Assembly (NCBI GenBank): GCA_937138625.1 | Contig: CAKZPF010000006.1 | Location: forward strand, 334,202-398,201 | Reading direction: 5' to 3' | DNA length: 64,000 bases | Origin: an uncultured Caulobacteraceae bacterium | GTDB taxonomy: Bacteria > Pseudomonadota > Alphaproteobacteria > Caulobacterales > Caulobacteraceae | Shown: piece by piece, positions 34,816 to 44,300 of the stretch | Layout: every line of letters starts with the position of its first letter | Numbering within the stretch: position 1 is the stretch's first letter | Made by a program: the position numbers and the translations under genes | The notes under the pieces: model-generated | The model's database searches: none | Seen by the model: only the letters and a program-made list of their open reading frames with translations | What the model was told of the DNA's origin: nothing

Positions 34816-36840
34816 TTACTCGGCAGTTGGGGGCGCTTCGCTGGGCAGTGGGATGTTGAACACCTTATGGAAGAACATGGTCATGGCTTCGCGTTCTTCC
34901 CAGATGTTTTCCAGCTGACCAAAACCATGGCCTTCGTCGCCCAGCATGTACCAGGTCTCGTTGCCATTGCTGCGAACCTCCGAGACGATTTGCTCGGCCT
35001 CGGACATGGGCACGCGCGGATCATTGGCCCCTTGGATGACAAACAACGGATCTTCGATGTTGTCGGCATTGGTCAAGGGCGAGATGCGATCGAGCCAATC
35101 CCGCATGGCGGGATTGCGCTCATCGCCGTACTCGACGCGGCGCAGATCACGGCGGTAGCCTTCGGTGTTTTCCAAGAAGGTGACGAAGTGGGAAATGCCC
35201 ACATCATCGATGGCGCCCACAATTTTGTCAGGATAGGTGGTGGCCGTCGCCAGGGACATATACCCCCCATAAGAGGTCCCCATCACCGCCACACGGTCGG
35301 CGTCCATGTTGTCTTGGGTGCCAATCCAGGTCAGCAGATCACCGGCGTCCTCGACGGATTTCAGGCGGTTTTCGGCATTGTCCAACGAAACATACGCTTT
35401 GCCATACCCCCGTGAGCCGCGCACGTTGGGGCGAATGACCACCGCGCCCAGTTCATTGACGAAATATTGTGCATTTTTGTCAAAGCCGGGGCGGGCTTGG
35501 CTTTCGGGCCCGCCGTGGTAATGCACAATCACCGGCCGGGGCCCAGGGAATTTTTCAGGATCTGGGGTGTAGACAAAGGCCGGGATCTGATCACCATTTT
35601 TGTTGGGGTAGCGGATCACCTCTGGGGCCGTGAAGGCTTCGGGTGACAGTCCGCCCAGGTCATTTTCCACCCAAAGTGTCAGGTCTTGGCTTGCAAGGTC
35701 CCAGGTATAGGGGGCCACCAGATTTGTGGATTCGTTGAGGTTGAAACCCAGTTGGCTGCCATCGTCATTAAAGGTCAAGCCCGAGATCAAACCCGGCGGC
35801 AGGTTGGGCCCTGGCAACTGATCACCAGTGTTGAGATCCAGGATATAAAGCTTTGAGAGCCCATCTTCATTTTTCACATAGGCGAGCTTGGTGCGGTCAT
35901 CGGAGATGTTCCAGGTTTCCACATCCCACTTATCATCAGCGATCAGCGGGGTGAGCGTATCCGTGGCCAGATCTAAGCGGGCCAAACGGCGGAAATCTGA
36001 CCCCTCGTCAGTGACCAAAATCAGCGATTTGCCATCGCCCGAGAACACCGCACCGCCATAGGCAATGTCATAATCACGGGGGTGGACCTCTTTGACCTCA
36101 CCTGTTTCCAGGTCCAGCATGTGATATTCACTGTTGGTGATGGATTTATAGCGACTCATCAGCATAAAGCGCCCATCGGGGCTGATGTCGCCGCCATAAT
36201 TCGAGCCATCATGGCTGAAGACCTCGCGCCGACTGTCGGGGTCATCAGGGTTCATCATCATGATGGTATAGGTGCTGCTGTTGGGCTGAGAGCGTGTCCA
36301 GATCAACCTTTCCCCATCATCACTGAACCAGGCGCCGCGGTTGCGGGTGCCGGGTTCTGAAAGCTCGATCACCTCGCCATCAGGTTTTTGCAAAAACAGG
36401 CCCGTGAACTCGTTGCCATTGATATCATCGGAAAACAAAAACTCGTCGTCATGCTGGGGCCGCGCATAGGCATTGCCCAGACCTTCGGGGTCTCGGGTCA
36501 GCATGGTGCCGGGCTTGAGGGGGGTATCCGTGCGGTGGACCTGCACGGGGTCCTCGCGGTTGGGGCGGATCGAGTAGTAGATCTCGCCATCCGTATCAAA
36601 ATCCAAAAAGCCCGAGCCCCGTGCATCATGATAGGGTTGCCAGCTTTTTTTGATGGCGGCGGGCGCTTCGGGCACATTCTCCATATACAGCTTGGGCGTT
36701 TGCCGGATGAAATCCGGGGCGGCGTCTTTGTTGGTGGTGGCCAGGCGTACCAGGCGGTCATTGACCACGCCTTCAAATTTATCGCTGCGCTCGGCGTGGG
36801 TGGTGTCGGTTTTGGCGTTGATGCCTGTGGTGTGGCCCAT
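34816..36840 (-). CDS. S9-family prolyl oligopeptidase-like serine peptidase
   Basis: A 674-residue enzyme: an N-terminal beta-propeller (about 40-420) with WD/PD40-like repeats such as FSDDGERLIWTR, DISPDGRFMLMSR and FSGDGKSLILVTD, and a C-terminal alpha/beta hydrolase (about 430-665). The nucleophile is in MGTSYGGYMS, the Asp in IQGANDPRVP and the His in GDEGHGFGQ, with HYHGGPESQ as oxyanion region. No signal peptide is visible, so it is probably cytoplasmic and degrades short peptides. It lies 76 bases downstream of a peptide-type ABC ATPase on the same strand, consistent with peptide uptake followed by hydrolysis. The start follows AAGGGAG. Confidence 0.93.
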   Translation of the reverse strand: MGHTTGINAKTDTTHAERSDKFEGVVNDRLVRLATTNKDAAPDFIRQTPKLYMENVPEAPAAIKKSWQPYHDARGSGFLDFDTDGEIYYSIRPNREDPVQVHRTDTPLKPGTMLTRDPEGLGNAYARPQHDDEFLFSDDINGNEFTGLFLQKPDGEVIELSEPGTRNRGAWFSDDGERLIWTRSQPNSSTYTIMMMNPDDPDSRREVFSHDGSNYGGDISPDGRFMLMSRYKSITNSEYHMLDLETGEVKEVHPRDYDIAYGGAVFSGDGKSLILVTDEGSDFRRLARLDLATDTLTPLIADDKWDVETWNISDDRTKLAYVKNEDGLSKLYILDLNTGDQLPGPNLPPGLISGLTFNDDGSQLGFNLNESTNLVAPYTWDLASQDLTLWVENDLGGLSPEAFTAPEVIRYPNKNGDQIPAFVYTPDPEKFPGPRPVIVHYHGGPESQARPGFDKNAQYFVNELGAVVIRPNVRGSRGYGKAYVSLDNAENRLKSVEDAGDLLTWIGTQDNMDADRVAVMGTSYGGYMSLATATTYPDKIVGAIDDVGISHFVTFLENTEGYRRDLRRVEYGDERNPAMRDWLDRISPLTNADNIEDPLFVIQGANDPRVPMSEAEQIVSEVRSNGNETWYMLGDEGHGFGQLENIWEEREAMTMFFHKVFNIPLPSEAPPTAE

Positions 36841-36916
36841 TGGTGTTCTCCCTTATCAGATTGTGGTTTCCACGGTTGTTATGCGTCTTCTGACGCGCAG
36901 GTGTGGCGTGCTGGCC

Positions 36917-38749
36917 TTACAAGACGGGGTCGTGCTCGGCTACGAAATGGCCAGGCTCAACTTCCTCGAGTTTTGGCACATACACCGGCGCAGTTTCATC
37001 ATCACTGAGCTTCGAGGGCAAAAAGCGCAAGGCCGCACGCGGGTTCAGGGGTGAGGGCGGGTCGCCTTCGAGTTTCAAACGCTCACGCGTGCGCTCGACA
37101 GTGGGGTCGGGAATGGGGGCCGCCGACAACAGCGCCCGAGTGTAGGGGTGGCGCGCGTCCTCGTAAATCGTTTTGCGATCGGCCAGTTCCACAATGCGGC
37201 CCAGATACAAGACCATAATGCGATGAGAAATCTCACGCACCACCGCCAGGTCATGGCTGATGAACATCAAGCTCAGGCCGAACTCTTTTTGCAGCTCGAT
37301 CAACAGGTCCAAAATCTGGGCCTGCACCGTCACATCCAACGCCGAGACGGCCTCGTCGCAGATCACCAATTTCGGTTGTAAAATCATGGCGCGGGCAATG
37401 CCGACACGTTGGTTTTGCCCGCCCGAGAGCTCGTGGGGGTAGCGATTGATGAGATTGGGATCGAGACCCGATTTTTTCATCATCTCCCGCACCAGAGGCT
37501 CGGTGTCTTTGATTTCAGGTTTGAAGACGCGCAAGGGCTCGGCGATTGAGGAGCCAACGGTCATGCGGGGATCAAGCGAGGCCAAGGGGTCTTGGAAGAC
37601 AATCTGCAGATCCTGACGGGCCTTGCGCAGGCTGTTTTTATCCAGTGCGGTGATGTTGCGGCCAATGACACTGACAGCACCACTGACCCCCTCGGCAGAC
37701 GGCAACAGCCGCAGCACAGCCCGCGATAAGGTGGATTTTCCGCAACCGCTTTCGCCCACCACACCCAGGGTTTCCCCCTGGCGGATTTGGAAACTGACTC
37801 CATCCACGGCCCGCAAGGGCATGGTTTTTGGAAACAGACCGCCACCGGCTTTGACGGGGAAGTGAACCTTGATGTTCTCGGCGTCCACCAGAACAGGGGC
37901 GTCGTCAGGCACGGGATCGAGGGTCACGCGGCCCCCGCGATCGGCGCGATCGAGACGCGGGATGGAATCCAGCAGGTCACGAGTATATTGGGTTTTGGGT
38001 TTGGCGAACAAAGGCTCGACGTCACCGGCTTCGACATATTCGCCGTGGCGCATAACCTGCACCCGGTCACACATCCGCGCCACCACACCCATATCGTGGG
38101 TGATCAGGATGATCGAAGTGCCGGTATCACGTTTCAGCTCGTCCATCAGATCCAGGATCTGGGCCTGCACGGTCACATCGAGGGCCGTGGTGGGCTCGTC
38201 GGCGATCAAGAGCTCGGGCCCACACAGCATCGACATGGCGATCATCACGCGTTGGCGCATCCCGCCTGAGAGCTCGTGCGGGAATTGGTTCAGGCGCCGT
38301 TTGGCTTCGGGGATGCGGGTGCGGTTCAACCAATCCAGGGCGTGTTTGTCCGCCGCCTCGCCACGCAGATCGGTGTGCAGGCGCAACATTTCGCGCATCT
38401 GCTTGCCCACCGTCATATGGGGCGTCAGCGAGGTCAGCGGATCTTGGAAGATCATCGACATCTTCTCGCCGCGAATGGCGTTCAGGGTTTTCGGTTTGAT
38501 GCCCACCAGTTCGGTATCATGAAACTTGATCGAGCCTTCGATGTGACCATTTTTGGCCAGCAAGCCCATGGCCGCCAGGAAGGTCTGGCTTTTGCCCGAG
38601 CCACTTTCACCCACAATGCCCAGGCATTCGCCCTTATCAACCGCAAAGGAAATGCCTTTGACGGCTTCGATCAAGCCATCGTGGGTTTCAAATCGCACCC
38701 AAAGGTTATCGGCACTGAGAACGGGGGTGGAAGACTGAGAATTTGACAT
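36917..38749 (-). CDS. Fused two-domain ABC ATPase, dipeptide/oligopeptide type
   Basis: A 610-residue protein with two complete nucleotide-binding domains, like DppD-DppF fused (YejF type). NBD1: Walker A GESGSGKSQ, signature LSGGMRQRV, Walker B LLIADEPT. NBD2: Walker A GESGCGKST, signature LSGGQNQRV, Walker B LVICDEAVSALD. NBD2 has Ala where DEPTSALD is usual (DEAVSALD), a variant also seen in working peptide transporters. The C-terminal tail ends PGHFVAEHDPVL and lacks the Cys motif of many DppF proteins. No permease or binding-protein gene is in the window. The ATG at 38749 follows AGAGG. Confidence 0.93.
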   Translation of the reverse strand: MSNSQSSTPVLSADNLWVRFETHDGLIEAVKGISFAVDKGECLGIVGESGSGKSQTFLAAMGLLAKNGHIEGSIKFHDTELVGIKPKTLNAIRGEKMSMIFQDPLTSLTPHMTVGKQMREMLRLHTDLRGEAADKHALDWLNRTRIPEAKRRLNQFPHELSGGMRQRVMIAMSMLCGPELLIADEPTTALDVTVQAQILDLMDELKRDTGTSIILITHDMGVVARMCDRVQVMRHGEYVEAGDVEPLFAKPKTQYTRDLLDSIPRLDRADRGGRVTLDPVPDDAPVLVDAENIKVHFPVKAGGGLFPKTMPLRAVDGVSFQIRQGETLGVVGESGCGKSTLSRAVLRLLPSAEGVSGAVSVIGRNITALDKNSLRKARQDLQIVFQDPLASLDPRMTVGSSIAEPLRVFKPEIKDTEPLVREMMKKSGLDPNLINRYPHELSGGQNQRVGIARAMILQPKLVICDEAVSALDVTVQAQILDLLIELQKEFGLSLMFISHDLAVVREISHRIMVLYLGRIVELADRKTIYEDARHPYTRALLSAAPIPDPTVERTRERLKLEGDPPSPLNPRAALRFLPSKLSDDETAPVYVPKLEEVEPGHFVAEHDPVL

Positions 38750-38833
38750 CGGGCCTCTGTGGTCCTGTTGTGGATGATCCTGGGCGCTATGGGATACAAA
38801 GCCCAAGGGGGTACAAAGCCTAAGACCTTAACG

Positions 38834-39508
38834 TCAGATTTCAGGATTTCCAGTCTCTTTTGTCAGCCAGCGAAATCCCCAGGCCGCTAAGACCGCCCCA
38901 ATCAGTTGTGCGACAATGAACGCCAGGGTGTCTTCGGGGCTGATTCCGGTGAAGGTATTGGTGAACAACCGGGCGATGGTGACCGCTGGATTGGCAAAAC
39001 TGGTGGAGGCCGTAAACCAATAGCCCGCCGTGATATAAAGCCCCACCGCGGGCCCGACAAAATCCGGTCGATAGCGCACGCAGGCCAAAATGGTGCCCAC
39101 CAAGCCGAAGGTCGCGATCCCCTCGGCCACCATTTCACCGGGCGTGTTGCGGGGGTGGTAAGCGATTTGCACAATGGTTTCGGAAAACATCAGATGCGCC
39201 AGACCCACACCCACAATGGCGGCCAGAATTTGGGTTAAGATGAACGGCAGCAGATGACCCTTGGGCATGTGCTTGTTCATGGCCATCACCAAGCTGACAG
39301 CCGGATTGAAATGGGCACCCGACAGCTTGCCCAAACAGACGATCAGAACGGTCAGAATGGCCCCGGTGGCGATGGTGTTGGCCAGCAGTGCCAGGCCATC
39401 GCTGTCCCCGGCCAGGCGTTCGGCCATGATGCCCGAGCCCACGACGCCCATGAGCAAAAAGGCGGTGCCCACGGCCTCGGCGGCCAGTTGTCGAGATAAA
39501 CTGGTCAT
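38834..39508 (-). CDS. Aquaporin/aquaglyceroporin-family channel (AqpS-like)
   Basis: A 224-residue MIP channel with six helices and both half-helix motifs, HFNPAVS (about residue 66) and FANPAVT (about 176). Its start codon overlaps the arsC stop (TGATG), so the two are translated together. In Sinorhizobium meliloti, AqpS replaces an active arsenite pump: arsenate is reduced by ArsC and arsenite then leaves down its gradient through AqpS. The same arrangement is likely here; I see no arsR, arsB or ACR3 gene in the window. Confidence 0.92.
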   Translation of the reverse strand: MTSLSRQLAAEAVGTAFLLMGVVGSGIMAERLAGDSDGLALLANTIATGAILTVLIVCLGKLSGAHFNPAVSLVMAMNKHMPKGHLLPFILTQILAAIVGVGLAHLMFSETIVQIAYHPRNTPGEMVAEGIATFGLVGTILACVRYRPDFVGPAVGLYITAGYWFTASTSFANPAVTIARLFTNTFTGISPEDTLAFIVAQLIGAVLAAWGFRWLTKETGNPEI

Positions 39509-40011
39509 CAGGCGGGGTGGTGGCCCATCGCGCCGATATCATCCAGACGGCTTTTCAGGGACATTTTATCGAGGCTGGCCAGGGGCAGGTTGGCAAACAC
39601 GTCAAGACGGGCCGCCATTTGTCGGTAGGCGTCGGCGAAGGCCAAAGCAATTTCCGCAGGGGTGCCTTCGACGGCGGCCGGGTCGGGGATGCCCCAGTGG
39701 GCGGTCATGGGTTGGCCTGGCCAAGCGGGGCAAACCTCGCCCGCCGCGTTATCACAAACCGTAAAGACAAAATCCATTTTGGGGGCCGAGGGCACGGCGA
39801 AGTCATCCCAGGATGTCGAGTGCAGTTCGCTGGTGTTGTGCCCTTTGGTTTGCAACAGTCGCAAGGCTTCGGGGTGGACTTTTCCTTTGGGTTGGGAGCC
39901 TGCCGAGTAAGCGGTAAATTTGTCAGCGTACAGAGTATTCGCTATGGACTCAGCCAATATAGACCGAGCCGAATTGCCTGTGCACAAGAATAAAATGTTG
40001 TAACGGGTCAT
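39508..40011 (-). CDS. arsC: Arsenate reductase, low-molecular-weight phosphatase type
   Basis: A 167-residue thioredoxin/glutathione-linked ArsC. The P-loop FLCTGNSARS gives catalytic Cys10 and Arg16; the shuttle cysteines are Cys86 (TVCDNAAGEV) and Cys94 (CPAWPGQP), and the Asp-Pro pair is in IPDPAAVEG. All residues for the triple-Cys relay are present. The ATG at 40011 with GGAGA upstream is preferred over an in-frame extension to 40068. It is directly coupled to the aquaglyceroporin gene. The upstream PLP gene on the same strand ends 63 bases before it. Confidence 0.94.
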   Translation of the reverse strand: MTRYNILFLCTGNSARSILAESIANTLYADKFTAYSAGSQPKGKVHPEALRLLQTKGHNTSELHSTSWDDFAVPSAPKMDFVFTVCDNAAGEVCPAWPGQPMTAHWGIPDPAAVEGTPAEIALAFADAYRQMAARLDVFANLPLASLDKMSLKSRLDDIGAMGHHPA

Positions 40012-40074
40012 TTTGGTCTCCGATGATGTGGGGTTTTTATCTCTGGGTTTTCGGCATCTGTTTGTCAAGATTTG

Positions 40075-41271
40075 TTAAGCGCCGGCCGCGATGACTTTGC
40101 CGAAAAAGTCCGCATTCAAATTGCCCCCCGACAGCACAATGACCGTGGTTTTGCCCTGGGTGGGCAGCTTACGAGATAAAATGGCCGCCAAGGCCACCGC
40201 CCCCCCTGGCTCGAGGACAAGCTTCAGTTCCTTAAAGGCGAATTGCATGGCGGCCTTGGCTTCGGCGTCACTGACCGCCAGGCCGGGTCCGGCGTAATGG
40301 TGCAGGATGGGCCAGGTCAGGCTGCCCACCTGTGGGGCCATCAGGGCATCGCACAAGGTCTCGTTTTCCAGATCGGCGTGCTCGCGGCGGCCACTGACCA
40401 GGGAGGCTTTGATATCGGCAAAGCCCTCGGGCTCCACAGTGTGCAGGCCCATCTCGGGCCAGGCGGTTTTCATGGCCACGGCGATACCGGCGGCCAAGCC
40501 CCCGCCCGAGGCCGGCACCAGGGTTTGGTCTGGCGTCAGGTCTCGGGTGTGCAGGTCCTGGGCAATTTCAAAGCCACAGGTGCCTTGGCCGGCGATGATG
40601 TGGGGGTCATCAAACGAAGGCACCAGAACCGATTGACGCTCGGCGGCCAGTTTGCGGCCAATGGCTTCGCGGTCTTCGGTGCGGCGGTGATAGATGATGA
40701 TCTCGGCCCCGGCTTGGCGTGCGCCTTTCATTTTACAGGTGGGGGCGTCATGGGGCATGACAATGGTGGCTTTGGTGCCGACCATGCGGGCCACCAGCGC
40801 GATGGCTTGGGCATGATTGCCCGACGACCAGGCCATGACGCCGCGTTGTTTTTCCTCGTCAGTCAGTTGCAGCAGGCGGTTGCAGGCGCCGCGAATTTTG
40901 AACGAGCCGGTGGGCTGCATCATCTCGAGTTTCATCAGCACGCGCCCCTGGGCCAAACTGTTCAGAAGGGGGTGTTCCACCAGTGGTGTGCGCACGATTT
41001 TATCTTTGATACGGCGGTAAGCGGCGCGGATGTCTTCAAAATCAATGGCCATATTGGGCAGGGCGGCGGGCGGCGCGTCTTCGGCTGCGGCCGGTATATT
41101 GCTGGGCGCTTCAGGGGGGGGCGCGGGGTCTTGGTTTTGTGGGGGGGCAGGGGCATCGTTTGTGTCCGCGCTGGCTTCCGTCTCCGCCTTGATCACCTTA
41201 CGGCGTGCGGCGGCATTCGTCTCGGGGGACGAGGGCGGAGGGGATTGCGGATCGTCGGGCGTGTCGCTCAT
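40075..41271 (-). CDS. Threonine/serine dehydratase-like PLP enzyme with Pro-rich N-terminal extension
   Basis: 398 residues. From about residue 74 (MAIDFEDIRAAYRRI) this is a normal fold-type II PLP enzyme: Lys in GSFKIRGACNRL, SSGNHAQAIALVA, Gly-rich PASGGGLAAG and the closing VLSGGNLNADFFGK. There is no ACT domain. The first 73 residues are low-complexity, rich in Pro, Ala, Glu and Asp (for example PSNIPAAAEDAPPAALP), and are not expected in the family. The ATG at 41271 has a GAGG site, so the extension is probably translated; a start at the internal ATG is the alternative. Homologues act on threonine, serine or hydroxyaspartate. Confidence 0.87.
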   Translation of the reverse strand: MSDTPDDPQSPPPSSPETNAAARRKVIKAETEASADTNDAPAPPQNQDPAPPPEAPSNIPAAAEDAPPAALPNMAIDFEDIRAAYRRIKDKIVRTPLVEHPLLNSLAQGRVLMKLEMMQPTGSFKIRGACNRLLQLTDEEKQRGVMAWSSGNHAQAIALVARMVGTKATIVMPHDAPTCKMKGARQAGAEIIIYHRRTEDREAIGRKLAAERQSVLVPSFDDPHIIAGQGTCGFEIAQDLHTRDLTPDQTLVPASGGGLAAGIAVAMKTAWPEMGLHTVEPEGFADIKASLVSGRREHADLENETLCDALMAPQVGSLTWPILHHYAGPGLAVSDAEAKAAMQFAFKELKLVLEPGGAVALAAILSRKLPTQGKTTVIVLSGGNLNADFFGKVIAAGA

Positions 41272-41358
41272 AGGGGCCTCGTGTCACTGTGGCCTTCTGT
41301 TGTGCGCATTCCGACGCCTGCTGACAAGTCCCTGGTTATGGGCTGTGGCGGGGAAAGG

Positions 41359-44300
41359 TTAATCCGTGCTGAGGGGGAGACTGAGGTCCAGTTGATACAG
41401 GCTGGGTGCAAGATCGCTATTGCCCGTGGTGAAACGACGATTGACCCCAACGCTGAGATCGGAAGGCAAGGTCCAGTTGTAGCCCAACGTCCAAAAGCGC
41501 AGATCAAGGCCTGGGCCATGTGCAATTTTGATCCGATCATATCCACCCATGAGCCGGTGTTCATGCCCCTGGGTTTCATAGGTCAGCCCGGCCGTCGCAC
41601 CGGTTTGCTGGAAGCGGCCTGCATCGGTCAGGCCCAGGCCCAGATCAGCCTTCAGATTTTGACTGAGATACCGATGCCCATCCGCGCGCACACTCAATTG
41701 GCGCTCAAAGCTGGTGTCCGGGGTCAGGCTTTGGCTCATTTGCGCTGAAAGGCGCCCCTCGCCCATGGGGGCGGTATAGCGCAGGGTTGTCCCCAGGCTC
41801 ATCAGGGTCAGGTCTTGGGGCGCGGCCCCCACCGCCGACCAGGTGCCTCGATCCAGACCCACATCCAGCTCGGTCGTCAGATGGTCGCCGGTCAAGTTGA
41901 TCCGATCCGAAACGCCCAAGCGAACGCCTGCGCTCTCGAGGGTGCCGGCCGGCGTCTCTTGGTGTTGTCCCACGGCCAAACCGATGTCATATCCCCGTCC
42001 CGACATCGCGGTATGGGCAAATGAAAATTCCGTGCTCTGGCGTTTGGTGAAGGCCGTGGCGCTGAGGTCCTGACTGAGGGTCAATCGATCAAGATCGGAA
42101 AGCGTGCCGCTGGCACGCAGGCGCAGATGCTCATGACCCAGCAAATCACTGGCCGCGACCTCCAGGGGGGCCACAAAGGTCGTGGTGCTTTCTCCGCTGC
42201 TATTGTCCAGCAACGCGCCGGTGCTGATGTCAACATCCGCTTGCGCACTGAAGGGGCCGGTGGTCAGGCTGCCTCGGCCCTCCAGGCCCAGGCCATAAAA
42301 ACTCTGTTCAACGGCGGGATCATCAAAGGTGGCCGGTTGGCTCGTCTGATCGGTTTGCACCTGGATCGCGCCTTCAGCCCCTGTCGGCACCAGGCCCGAG
42401 ACCGTTAGGCCATGCCATGACAGATAAGCGCTGGGGTTATCGCCATAGGGTGCGGGGGCCACAAACAGATGTTTATGATCCGACAGCAATTGACGAATGC
42501 CGGGGGGCGTATCGACATCTTCCATCAGGCGCAGGGCTGTGACCGGCAGGTCTGCCGTCAGACGATCCATCATGCGGCTGCGGGTGTTCTGCGACATTGA
42601 CAGCAGGCGCAGGGCCTGGCGTTGGCTTTTTTCAGGCTTGCCCTGCAGCAGGGTTTGGTTCAGCTCGGCACCCCGCTCTTGGATGCTTAGGGCATCTTGC
42701 AGCTGACGAATGACGGCTTTTTCTTCGCGGCTCAGATTGGGCCGGAAGGCCGCCAAAACCACTTGCTGATCCTGCAAGCGTTTCAGGTCCGCATCCGCCT
42801 GTTGGCTTAGGGCTGTGTGGTGCTCAGCAATTTCAGCCTTGCGCTCGGGGTCCATCTTTTCGGCCCTGGCCGCAAATTGGGCTTGCATGCCGGCTTTTTG
42901 GTATTGGCGTCGGTCCGCGTCACCAATTGTTCCCGTCAACCAGGGGTCCGAAAGATATTTCGCCAGGGTTTGTCGGGTGCCATAGTTTTCGGCCTTGCTG
43001 GGCAGCAAGCTGGCATTTTTCAGGATGATCTCATTGGCCAACCACTGTTTGTAATCGCGCGTTTTGACGCCCCGTTCGTCTTTCAAAAAGGTGTTCACCC
43101 CATTGATGTCAAAGCCATTGTCCCGAAACAGGGTGTCGAGGAAATAGCGACCATGGGAATTGAAGGCGATGGTCTCGGATTTGTACTGGGTGCCATAGCC
43201 CTTGGCGATCATGCCGCGTTTGGCGGCATCGGTGGCCACGTCTTGCTGCCATTGGGCGTATTTCTCGGGCGTGTAGTACAACATGGGCAGGCGAATGTTA
43301 CCGCCTGAGAGCTCGGCTTTAATGGCGCTCAACTCGGCCGGGGCCATGGTGGGAAAGGCGGCGGCCACGCCCTTATCCGTCAGTTGAAATTCAAGTTCAT
43401 AGCCCGTATCGGTTTGCCTCCACCGCCCCTGGGACAACAGGCCTTCGGTGTCATCGGCCAAAATGGGCAACCGCCCCGTGTGGGCAAAATAGCCTAAGAT
43501 CGCCCGCTCTGGCAGGTCGATGGTGTGATCCAGAGATTCCAATTGATAGGTCTGATTGCCCTCAACAGGGGACTTGGCTTTGACGCGGAAGCCATCTCCC
43601 ACACGCGTCAACGGCGTCAGGGCAATGGCGCCGTTTTCTGCCAGATAGGGTCCTGAGATTTCATAGACATCTTCCCAGTCAATGCTGACCAAGGCGTCAT
43701 CCAGATCGTTTTCCTTCAGGAATTTGCTGGCGGCCTTCAGTCGACCTTGGGGGGGCAGGGCATAGATTTCAGCGTCATTGTTATCAACAAAGGTTTGGAA
43801 GTTTTCTTCCCGCGTTTTGCCATTGTCCATGGCAGTGTTGGTGCTGACCACTTCGACACCCGTGACGGTGCCTCGAAAGCTGCCATCGGCCATTTCATAG
43901 GCATGGACCTGGCCAGTGCTGAGGTCTTGGCGTTTTTTGCCTTTTGTATTTGTCGCCGCTTCGGGTGCAGGGGGCGGTGATGGCTGTGGGGCCTCAGCTG
44001 CCGGTGGCTCTCCACTCTGGGGCTGCACGGTGGACGGGGGTGAGGCCGGAGCGGGGCCGGCTGTGGTCTCTGCAGGGGTCTCGGTTGTGGGCTGGGCGGG
44101 GGATGGTGCTGATTTGACCTCCGCGGGCAGGCGGCTGGCCAGAGGCATCAAAGAAGGCTGGGGGCGGTGGTCCGCCAGTTGCCGCCACATGGCCACATAG
44201 GCCGGTGTGTTCTCGAGCTGGGCAAACAGGTCTTCGGGATTGCCATCATAATCGAGCGTGATGGCGGTGTGGTGTACGGTGCGGCCGTCGGGCAAATAGC

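Noticed and set aside
36917..37080. Suspected frameshift at the end of the fused ABC ATPase, because the DppF-type Cys motif is missing
   Set aside because: The in-frame tail continues smoothly to PGHFVAEHD, a credible natural ending, and no better frame restores the Cys motif.
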